Source: Phycisphaerales bacterium (GTDB taxonomy: Bacteria > Bacteroidota > Bacteroidia > Chitinophagales > Chitinophagaceae). Taken from it: 50,091 bases of DNA. Position 1 is the first letter of the stretch. The number at the start of each line of letters is the position of its first letter. The DNA is taken from assembly GCA_030053995.1 (NCBI GenBank), contig JASGCP010000003.1, positions 1 to 50,091 on the forward strand. Reading direction: 5' to 3'. Of the stretch, positions 43,834-50,091 are shown piece after piece. The notes below the pieces were generated by a model. That model ran no database searches. It was not told the DNA's origin and saw only the letters and a program-made list of their open reading frames with translations. Made by a program: the position numbers and the translations under genes.

Positions 43834-44009
43834 AAAAACATATAGCTTTGTAAAACCATCTTTGGATGCTATCGTAAAGGTATTATTTTTTTTGACAAAT
43901 GGTGTAATGATTGTTGTTAAGTATTTCCTACAGCCAGCAGTTGCCGACTCCACTTGCTTTAATTGTTCGTCTCAAAGTAAGTAGTAGTTTTGCAGCTCTT
44001 ACTCTGTAG

Positions 44010-44090
44010 GCTTGATTTTTTCTTTCTTTTGTATCAAGATAAAAGAAAGAAAAATGAAATTATAAAATACCAAATTGTCATTTTAAAAGC
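44010..44090 (+). repeat. Internal fragment of the MITE-like family
   Basis: It matches 14531-14612 of the complete element (CTTGATTTTTTCTTTCTTTTGT... through CAAATTGT), without either terminus. It contains a perfect 14-bp hairpin TTTTTCTTTCTTTT / AAAAGAAAGAAAAA with a 10-base loop (44017-44054). The track's 63-aa ORF across it is not credible. Confidence 0.65.
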
Positions 44091-44349
44091 CAACAAACTT
44101 GCCATTACTAAGTTTTGTGTGATAAGATTTTCAAGAAAAGATTTTGAGGAAGTTAAAAAAGGATTTATTACTAAAAAATAAACATAGGTATATTACCTTA
44201 AATGTTTTTAGACTTTCTATAATTCAGTATTTATTTATCCCGCTTTCTTTTAGTGATCGCAAAATCAGCTGCTATATTTAACATCGTTTGTAGAAAACCG
44301 AAAAAAATTTTCTTCTATAAGTTTTTTTTTACAAAGTTTCCTTTTTTTG

Positions 44350-44357
44350 TAACTTTG
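44350..44357 (+). promoter_or_regulatory. -7 promoter element before the methyltransferase
   Basis: TAACTTTG is a perfect Bacteroidetes -7 element, placed 40 bases before the ATG at 44397. No -33 TTTG is visible at the right distance. Its position argues that translation must start downstream of it. Confidence 0.45.
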
Positions 44358-44396
44358 CATGTTGTTACACACAAAATTTAGTAATACCATATAAAG

Positions 44397-45013
44397 ATGA
44401 TATCAAAGAGATTTCTAAGAGATTTACAAAACAAAATCCTAATAATAGAGGTGACTTAACAAGACTCTACTGCATCTTATTTAATTGTAATCAAGTTCTT
44501 AATGATGGGGTTGAAGGTGATTTTGTAGAACTTGGTGTATATAAAGGCAATACAGCTGCCGTATTGGTACATATTGTTGCAAAATATAATCGTTCTGTTT
44601 TTTTGTTTGACACTTGGGTAGGTTTTGATGATCGGGATATAAAAGGTATCGACTCAGATAAAACAGGATTTACTGACACATCGCTTGAACTGGCAAAAGA
44701 GGTCGTTGGAAAGCAATATCCACACTGCCACTATGTTCAAGGTTTTTTTCCTGATACAATAACGGATACGCATAAAAACAGAAAATATGCCATTGTTAGT
44801 TTAGACTGTGATCTCTACCAACCAATGAAAGCAGGACTAGATTTTTTTTATCCCTTGATGCCTAAAGGCGGACTATTTCTTTTGCATGACTATTCAAGTC
44901 TTTGGTGGGCAGGGGCTAAACTGGCTGTAGATGAATTTTGTAAGTCAAATGATGAATTCGTTATACTGTTGCCGGATAAATCGGGAAGTGCTTTGTTACG
45001 AAAATCAAAATAA
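44397..45013 (+). pseudogene. TylF/MycF-type O-methyltransferase, frameshifted near its start
   Basis: The track reports only 44564-45013 with a TTG start, but homology clearly runs upstream in the same frame to at least 44396. It reads KEISKRFTKQNPNNRGDLTRLYC and then GDFVELGVYKGNTAAVLV, the SAM-binding loop. The rest has family blocks FLFDTWVGFDD, IVSLDCDLYQPMKAGLDFFYPL and LFLLHDYSSLWWAG, ending PDKSGSALLRK. The frame has no ATG after the promoter-like TAACTTTG. The ATG at 44397 is one base out of frame and stops after 20 codons. A single-base loss just after that ATG would explain this. It may also use a rare start. TylF relatives methylate sugars or antibiotics. Confidence 0.6.
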
Positions 45014-45034
45014 CTTTTTTATTAGCCCTATCAT

Positions 45035-46339
45035 TTATTGCACCCAATTATCTCGTTGATCAGGTGCAAATTTCCACGGTGCAAAATTATTTTCAATGTT
45101 TCCAAACATCGCATTCCACTCTTGCGGGGCATTGCTATCTTCCATAATTAATGATCGACGCATTTCGAGAATAATTTCTAAAGGGGATATGCTAACGGGA
45201 CACTCCTCTACGCAGGCATTACAAGTAGTACAAGCCCTTAGCTCTTCTACTGAAATATGATTCAATAAGTTTTCACCGTCATCTTTAAAAACACCTTTGT
45301 TAAGACTGATATTTTTTCCAACCGCTTCCATTCGGTCCCTTGTCTTCATCATGATTAAACGAGGACTTAGTTTTTTACCAGTAATATTAGCAGGGCAGGC
45401 AGCTGAGCATCTACCACACTCGGTACAAGAATAAGCATCTAAAAGATTTTTCCAACTTAAATCAAATACATCTTTTGCTCCAAATTTGTGTTGCGTTGCT
45501 TCATTATTAGGGGTAACGGGTGCTAACTCCGGTTTCATGGCATATAAAACCTCTTGTTGTATATTGGGCATGTTAGACATGGTACCGAGCGGTCGGGTCC
45601 TTGCAAAATAGGCATTGGGAAACGCTAAAAGAATATGCAAATGTTTTGAAAAAGGTAGATAATTTAAAAATGCTAAAATCCCTAGAATATGCAACCACCA
45701 AGCAGTTTGTTCAATAATTTCTAATGTATGGGCACTCCCAGAGGCAAATAAGGGTTGTAAATACCCAGAGATCAGAAAAACACCATGCTCAGGTCGTAAA
45801 AGCGTATCCGTAGCATTCATAATAAGGAATAAACTCATCAGAATAATCTCGGCACATAAGATATAATTAGCATCACTTTTGGGCCACCCTTTTAAATCAG
45901 AATTAGCAAGCCTTTTGATGCGAACAATGTTTCGGCGGATTAAGAAAATAACACACGATACCAATACAAGCAAAGCAAGCACTTCAAACGAATCAATAAT
46001 GACATGATACCATGTTTCTGAAATCCAATTCTTTTCTACAAAAATACGATGCGTCCCTAAAAGCCCATCAATAACTATTTCTAACAGCTCGATATTAATC
46101 ACGACAAACCCTACATAAACAAATAGGTGCATGATCGCTACAATGGGCTTTTTAAACATTTTTTTTTGACCAAATGCTAACAAGAACATATTTTTTAACC
46201 TCCCCGATACTGTACCATACAAAGAATATTCCTTTTGCCCAAGCAGTATATTGCTTCGTATAATCAATATTCTTTTGGTAAAAATGAAGGTGGCAGAAAC
46301 TAAAATAAGAAGGAATATCAATTGGGGTATATACATCAT
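45035..46339 (-). CDS. Membrane-bound 4Fe-4S dicluster (Fe-S)-binding protein
   Basis: This 434-aa protein joins about five transmembrane helices, resembling the cytochrome b-type NarI/HdrE fold, to a C-terminal cytoplasmic dicluster domain. The first cluster is CTECGRCSAACPAN and the second CTTCNACVEECPVS, both with the CxxCxxCxxxCP pattern. Such proteins pass electrons between quinone and a soluble CCG-domain (HdrB-like) partner. In related Bacteroidota I expect the partner gene directly downstream, but here the next gene on that side is the broken TylF methyltransferase. Function is unassigned. The start may be the first or second Met (MMYIPQL). Confidence 0.85.
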   Translation of the reverse strand: MMYIPQLIFLLILVSATFIFTKRILIIRSNILLGQKEYSLYGTVSGRLKNMFLLAFGQKKMFKKPIVAIMHLFVYVGFVVINIELLEIVIDGLLGTHRIFVEKNWISETWYHVIIDSFEVLALLVLVSCVIFLIRRNIVRIKRLANSDLKGWPKSDANYILCAEIILMSLFLIMNATDTLLRPEHGVFLISGYLQPLFASGSAHTLEIIEQTAWWLHILGILAFLNYLPFSKHLHILLAFPNAYFARTRPLGTMSNMPNIQQEVLYAMKPELAPVTPNNEATQHKFGAKDVFDLSWKNLLDAYSCTECGRCSAACPANITGKKLSPRLIMMKTRDRMEAVGKNISLNKGVFKDDGENLLNHISVEELRACTTCNACVEECPVSISPLEIILEMRRSLIMEDSNAPQEWNAMFGNIENNFAPWKFAPDQRDNWVQ

Positions 46340-46540
46340 AAGAACATGTTTTTAAAAGGCTCAATAGGAATTATTGTATAAATTGTATAATAAGCAAATG
46401 CTAAAGAATGTTGCAAATATAGTTTAAATCTTTTTTCAATCATAATAGAACCCTTGATCTAGCTTTTGTATTCTTGATCATATAGAACCGATTATTTATT
46501 GAAAAATGGATTTATTAGTTGTGTCTGTTTATTGTGCTTG

Positions 46541-47278
46541 TTAACCTAAAACAACTTGCATAACCCCAATACTTTTTATTTTTTTAAAATTAGGAACTTG
46601 TAATGAAAAAAACGATTGCATCGATTCAATAATATCTCTTCGCTCTTGAGAAGTAAAAGGAATCCTAGCAACCTGATCTAAATTTTGACAGCTCGCTAAG
46701 GTTTCTAATTTTGATAATTGTACATTTGAAAAAATAGGCAGGCGATGGCTATTTTGAACTTCGTAAATTTGGTAATCTTTATGTTGTTGTTTGGCTATTA
46801 ATAAGTTAATGGCAAAGCCTAATTCTTTTAATAGACACCATGAAAAATAAATTGGTAGATTGAGCAGTGAAGGTGTGGGCTCACGATCAATAAATATTAA
46901 TAGTTCTTTCAAAAGATTAAAGATAGCCGAATTACTGTCTCCTGTATGTACGCTTTGCATGGTTAGTTCGATTATATAACAGGCTATACCGTATTTAAGA
47001 ACATTGGAAAGTAAATCGTTGTAGCAAACCAATAATTGTCCTTCTTTGATATACTCAATGTCCCGATGCTCTTTTTTATAAACGATGAGGTCTAAGATGC
47101 TCATGTTTTGATAATTGTTGGCATACCCCTGTAATGTTTTAGGCGATGATTTTTTTCTTATTCCTTTAATTAAATAAGTTTGTAAACCAAACTGCTTGGT
47201 GTATATTTTGGTAATAATGCTTGTTTCCCTGAATGGTAACGATGACAGAACAATGCCTTGCGTTTGGTATAAATTCAT
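46541..47278 (-). CDS. recO: DNA repair protein RecO
   Basis: RecO loads RecA onto SSB-coated DNA together with RecR in the RecFOR pathway. The N-terminal OB-fold is visible in MNLYQTQGIVLSSLPFRETSIITKIYTKQFGLQTYLIKGIRK. A helical C-terminal part contains LLNLPIYFSWCLLKELGFAINL; the zinc-binding cysteines found in some RecO proteins are not clear, as in many Bacteroidota. From Met 47278 the length is 245 aa, which is normal. The track's longer start adds 21 residues before the conserved N-terminus and is rejected. It is divergent from the Bax inhibitor-1 gene. Confidence 0.9.
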   Translation of the reverse strand: MNLYQTQGIVLSSLPFRETSIITKIYTKQFGLQTYLIKGIRKKSSPKTLQGYANNYQNMSILDLIVYKKEHRDIEYIKEGQLLVCYNDLLSNVLKYGIACYIIELTMQSVHTGDSNSAIFNLLKELLIFIDREPTPSLLNLPIYFSWCLLKELGFAINLLIAKQQHKDYQIYEVQNSHRLPIFSNVQLSKLETLASCQNLDQVARIPFTSQERRDIIESMQSFFSLQVPNFKKIKSIGVMQVVLG

Positions 47279-47406
47279 TGAATTGATTAAGTTTATTTTG
47301 CCCGGCGCATGATACCCGAAAAAAATGAATAAAAGAAACACGAAATTCCATTATTTTTTCTTAACTTCGGAAAGATTTATACACATTATTAATTAATTTT
47401 TTTTAT

Positions 47407-48186
47407 ATGTCACTTATAAAATCTAGCAATCCTACCATGACCGATAGGATGTTTCAAAAAACAATTGATAGCAATAATTATGATAGTTATGGGGCTACGA
47501 TGACTATTCAAGGATCTATCCAAAAGTTTGCATTTTTGTTATTGATGGTTGTAGCCGGTGCGGCTTATGTTTGGCAACAATATTACACCGGTCAGGTTAC
47601 TACCGTATGGGCATTAATGATTGCAGGCATGATCGGCGGTCTTATTTGTGTTTTTTTGATTATGTTTAAACCGCAGTGGGCGGGTTATGTAGCCCCAGCT
47701 TATGGTATTTTAGAAGGATTTTTGCTCGGTGGCCTATCGGCGATTGTTAATAACCAGTTTAAGACAACCTACCCTAATTTGGTTATGCAAGCAGTGGGCT
47801 TAACATTTGGCGTTGCTTTTGCTATGTATTTCCTTTATAGTTTCCGAATAATTAGGGCAACAGAAAGATTTAAAAGTGTTATTATCACGGCTACCTTGGG
47901 TATCGCAATCTTTTATTTCGTTAGTATGATACTTGGTTTCTTCCATGTTTCAGTTCCTTTTTTACAATTTGGTAACAGTAGTATGTTGGGCATTGGTATT
48001 AGTTTATTTATTGTTGCAATAGCAGCTTTAAATCTTATTTTGGATTTTGATATGATTGAACGCGGGGCTGAAATGGGTGCACCTAAATATATGGAATGGT
48101 ACGGTGCTTTTGGTTTGTTGGTTACAATTGTATGGTTGTACATAGAAATTCTTCGACTGCTTAGTAGATTTGGAAGTAGAAATTAG
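47407..48186 (+). CDS. Bax inhibitor-1/YccA family membrane protein
   Basis: This is a 259-aa protein with a hydrophilic N-terminus of about 35 residues and seven transmembrane helices, the BI-1 fold. Bacterial members act as pH-dependent Ca2+ leak channels or interact with the FtsH protease; which applies here is unknown. Family-like features are LIMFKPQWAGYVAPAYGILEGFLLGGLSA, with the Y-A-x-x-E-G motif, and NLILDFDMIERGAEMGAPKYMEWYGAFGLLVTIVWLYIEILRLL. The closing aspartate-bearing segment is the conserved signature. It stands alone with an intrinsic terminator after it. Confidence 0.95.
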   Translation: MSLIKSSNPTMTDRMFQKTIDSNNYDSYGATMTIQGSIQKFAFLLLMVVAGAAYVWQQYYTGQVTTVWALMIAGMIGGLICVFLIMFKPQWAGYVAPAYGILEGFLLGGLSAIVNNQFKTTYPNLVMQAVGLTFGVAFAMYFLYSFRIIRATERFKSVIITATLGIAIFYFVSMILGFFHVSVPFLQFGNSSMLGIGISLFIVAIAALNLILDFDMIERGAEMGAPKYMEWYGAFGLLVTIVWLYIEILRLLSRFGSRN

Positions 48187-48210
48187 TATATTCTTTTTTT
48201 GTTTATTTAT

Positions 48211-48252
48211 AAAAAAATCCAAAAGATAAGTATCAATCTTTTGGATTTTTTG
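48211..48252 (+). terminator. Intrinsic terminator between the BI-1 gene and comB
   Basis: AAATCCAAAAGAT pairs perfectly with ATCTTTTGGATTT around an 8-base loop, followed by a T-run. It is 25 bp past the BI-1 stop. Confidence 0.85.
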
Positions 48253-48285
48253 TTGCCACCATTTAGTCTCTGTTAATCTTAATAC

Positions 48286-49017
48286 ATGAAAAAACCTTCT
48301 TTACAAACAATTCTTACGCCTGCAATTATTGATCTATACGATTTAGAAAATACAATTGTCGTTGTTATTGATATTTTTAGGGCTACAACGACCATTGTCT
48401 ATGCATTGTATAATGGCTGTAAAAAGGTTATTCCAGTTAATGATATAGAAAAATGTAAACAGCTGGGACATGATTTACAAGCCCTTACCGCCGGTGAGCG
48501 TAATGGTGCCGTTATTCCAGGATTACAATATGGTAATTCCCCTTTACAATATACAAAGGAATTAGTGGAAGGTAGAACATTAGTGATTACAACAACTAAC
48601 GGAACTAAGTTAATAGAACTTGCCGAGAATAAAAATGCCCATCAAATTGTAATTGGTTCATTCCTTAATTTTACCGTTACTTGTGATTACTTAATAAAAC
48701 AAAATAAAAATGTTCTATTGGCATGTGCAGGGTGGAAAGGGCTTATTAATATAGAGGATTCTTCATTTGCCGGTGCTGTTTATGAAAAGGTTCAAGATTA
48801 TTTTGATTGTACTTGTGATGCTACTTTTATGGCACATCAAACTTATTTGAGTTACCAAACAAAATTATTAGAATTGTTTAAAAAAGCTAATCACTGGAAC
48901 CGACTAATTAGTGAAGATATTAAATCAGAAAAAGATATGATCTTTGCTACTACGATCGATGTTGCCCCAATTTTATCGCTTTATGATCAAAATACTGAAA
49001 GTATTATTAGTTCTTAA
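48286..49017 (+). CDS. comB: 2-phosphosulfolactate phosphatase-like protein
   Basis: ComB family proteins dephosphorylate 2-phosphosulfolactate, a step first known from coenzyme M synthesis. They also occur in many bacteria that do not make coenzyme M, including Bacteroidota. The sequence shows the conserved VVVIDIFRATTTIVYALYNGC, AGERNGAVIPGLQYGNSP and VITTTNGTKLIE blocks, then LLACAGWKGLINIEDSSFAGAVYEKV. The 243-aa length is typical. No comA or comC is present, so the physiological substrate in this organism is uncertain. It is 51 bp upstream of map on the same strand. Confidence 0.9.
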   Translation: MKKPSLQTILTPAIIDLYDLENTIVVVIDIFRATTTIVYALYNGCKKVIPVNDIEKCKQLGHDLQALTAGERNGAVIPGLQYGNSPLQYTKELVEGRTLVITTTNGTKLIELAENKNAHQIVIGSFLNFTVTCDYLIKQNKNVLLACAGWKGLINIEDSSFAGAVYEKVQDYFDCTCDATFMAHQTYLSYQTKLLELFKKANHWNRLISEDIKSEKDMIFATTIDVAPILSLYDQNTESIISS

Positions 49018-49068
49018 TTGTAGTTAACTGTATGAATGATATATAATGTTAATCTAAAAATATAGAGG

Positions 49069-49866
49069 ATGATATACTATAAAACTGATACGGAAGTTGA
49101 GGCGGTTAGAAAAGCAGCCTTACTGGTTAGTCATACCTTGGCAGAAGTTGCTAAAATGCTTAAACCAGGAATGACAACCCTTGATATTGATCATTTTTGT
49201 AATACTTATATTAGAGATCACGGTGCACTGCCTTCATTTTATCAGTATCGGGGATTTCCTTATAATATTTGTGCTAGTGTTAATGATGTTGTTGTTCATG
49301 GGTTTCCTAACAAAAAACTTATTCTTGATGACGATATTGTTAGTATTGATTTAGGCGTTATTCTTAATGGCTGGCATGGTGATCATGGTTATAGTTTTGT
49401 TATGCATAAAGCATCGAACGATGTGTTATTGCTGGCTAAAAGAACTAAAGAAAGTCTTTATAAAGGTATTGAACAAGCCGTTTCCGGTAACAAAATTGGT
49501 GATATCGGTTATGCTATTCAACAAGCTACGGAAAAAAAGTATGGCTACGGTGTTGTTACGGATTTAGTAGGGCATGGTTTAGGTCGTTCGTTGCATGAAG
49601 ACCCGCAGGTGCCTAATTATGGTAAAAAAGGAACAGGTGTGCTATTACAAGATAATCTAATACTTGCTATCGAACCAATGATTAATATGGGAACAGCAAA
49701 AATTACCATGGACAAGGATGGCTGGACAATAAGAACAAAGGATAAAAAACCATCGGCTCATTTTGAACATGATGTTTGTGTTAAAAAAAATAAGCCTTGG
49801 ATACTATCTGATTTTTCTGTTATTGAACAAGCCGAAAAAGCGAATCCTTTTTTGTTAGAAATTTAA
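49069..49866 (+). CDS. map: Methionine aminopeptidase, type I
   Basis: This enzyme removes the N-terminal methionine from new proteins. All metal-binding and catalytic residues are visible: the histidine of VVHGFPNKK, the aspartates in IVSIDLGVILNGWHGDHGYSF, the histidine in VGHGLGRSLHEDPQVPNYG, the glutamate in LAIEPMINMG and the final glutamate in SAHFEHDVCV. The 265-aa length and the absence of the type II insertion make it type I. It follows comB closely. A MITE-family left end begins 42 bp past the stop. Confidence 0.96.
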   Translation: MIYYKTDTEVEAVRKAALLVSHTLAEVAKMLKPGMTTLDIDHFCNTYIRDHGALPSFYQYRGFPYNICASVNDVVVHGFPNKKLILDDDIVSIDLGVILNGWHGDHGYSFVMHKASNDVLLLAKRTKESLYKGIEQAVSGNKIGDIGYAIQQATEKKYGYGVVTDLVGHGLGRSLHEDPQVPNYGKKGTGVLLQDNLILAIEPMINMGTAKITMDKDGWTIRTKDKKPSAHFEHDVCVKKNKPWILSDFSVIEQAEKANPFLLEI

Positions 49867-49908
49867 TTGTATTTGCTTGGTCAAACTCGTTGTATAGTAG
49901 ATATTTTT

Positions 49909-50091
49909 GGTTCTATGACGAAAAGGGTGGGTAACTTAAATTTCATAATTGATTATCGTTAAGTATATAGTCGGAATGCCCTCAGAGGAATGGCCTTGCA
50001 AAACAAGGCGAACGAAGTGTCTATGGAAAATGGTGAAGGCGAATATATCAAAGAAAGCGAGTGGTAGCGATGCTAAAATTGTAAAGAAGCA
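49909..50091 (+). repeat. Left part of a MITE-like element, cut by window edge
   Basis: It begins with the family terminus GGTTCTATGACGAAAAGGG and matches the left half of 14351-14658 for about 150 bases with small gaps (shared TTGCAAAACAAGGCGAAC and AAAATGGTGAAGG). It then diverges after GAATATA. The copy continues beyond the window and may be longer than the 308-bp form. Confidence 0.78.

Noticed and set aside
43990-44181. 63-aa ORF near the repeat fragment
   Set aside because: It is largely translated from the T/A hairpin of the repeat and resembles the ORF at 14513 only because the DNA is the same repeat.
1-50091. CRISPR arrays, rRNA and tRNA genes
   Set aside because: No regularly spaced repeats, rRNA blocks or convincing tRNA cloverleaf with a T-loop motif were seen by eye in the intergenic regions. 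A tRNA scan could still find one missed.

Overview
The window reads as chromosomal DNA of a Bacteroidota bacterium. It is AT-rich by eye and lacks strong Shine-Dalgarno sites. Several -7 elements fit TAnnTTTG with an upstream TTTG. The gene set also fits: a PASTA protein beside Ddl, a LuxC-type acyl-CoA reductase, a CarboxypepD_reg-like protein, and GG-leader peptides of the Bacteroidetes type. I would place it near Chitinophagales/Sphingobacteriales, but sequence alone does not settle this. About 35 protein genes are supported. I saw no rRNA, tRNA or CRISPR array.

Layout. 1-13.1 kb is mostly minus strand: a TPR protein, an FAH-family hydrolase, a PASTA protein, Ddl, two APC amino-acid permeases with an aldehyde dehydrogenase, an NAD-dependent reductase, the beta subunit of a 2-oxoacid:ferredoxin oxidoreductase, and dihydrolipoyl dehydrogenase. 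A plus-strand FUSC-like membrane protein lies among them. 13.2-16.6 kb is an accessory island. It holds a decayed Cys-rich GG-leader peptide gene with its own promoter and terminator, a small hypothetical gene, a 308-bp MITE-like element, a seven-bladed beta-propeller lipoprotein, and about 700 bp of inverted-repeat debris. Then come sucA, an acyl-CoA reductase, a glycosyltransferase, dacB and a GH2-like secreted protein.

25.6-34.0 kb is the most interesting block, all on the plus strand. It contains an inactive-C39/VKOR/DsbA-like fusion, a peptidase-containing ABC exporter (PCAT), an HlyD adaptor, a GG-leader peptide with an eight-cysteine core, and a DsbD whose periplasmic domain has lost its cysteines. 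I infer a system that oxidises, cleaves and exports a disulfide-rich peptide. The broken precursor at 13.4-13.7 kb has a matching leader and looks like a second, unlinked substrate.

34.1-37.1 kb is a likely operon: PfkB kinase, asd, pyrD. After it come 3-hydroxyacyl-CoA dehydrogenase, a CarboxypepD_reg-like protein, OsmC, a GTG-start secreted protein, and a large Dna2-like helicase-nuclease whose last codons are supplied by a transposon end. A frameshifted TylF-type methyltransferase, an Fe-S membrane protein, recO, a Bax inhibitor-1 protein, comB and map finish the window.

A dispersed repeat family with termini GGYTYTATGACGAA recurs at least seven times as whole, minimal, solo-end or internal pieces. 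It occupies both edges of the window and marks most places where genes are damaged.
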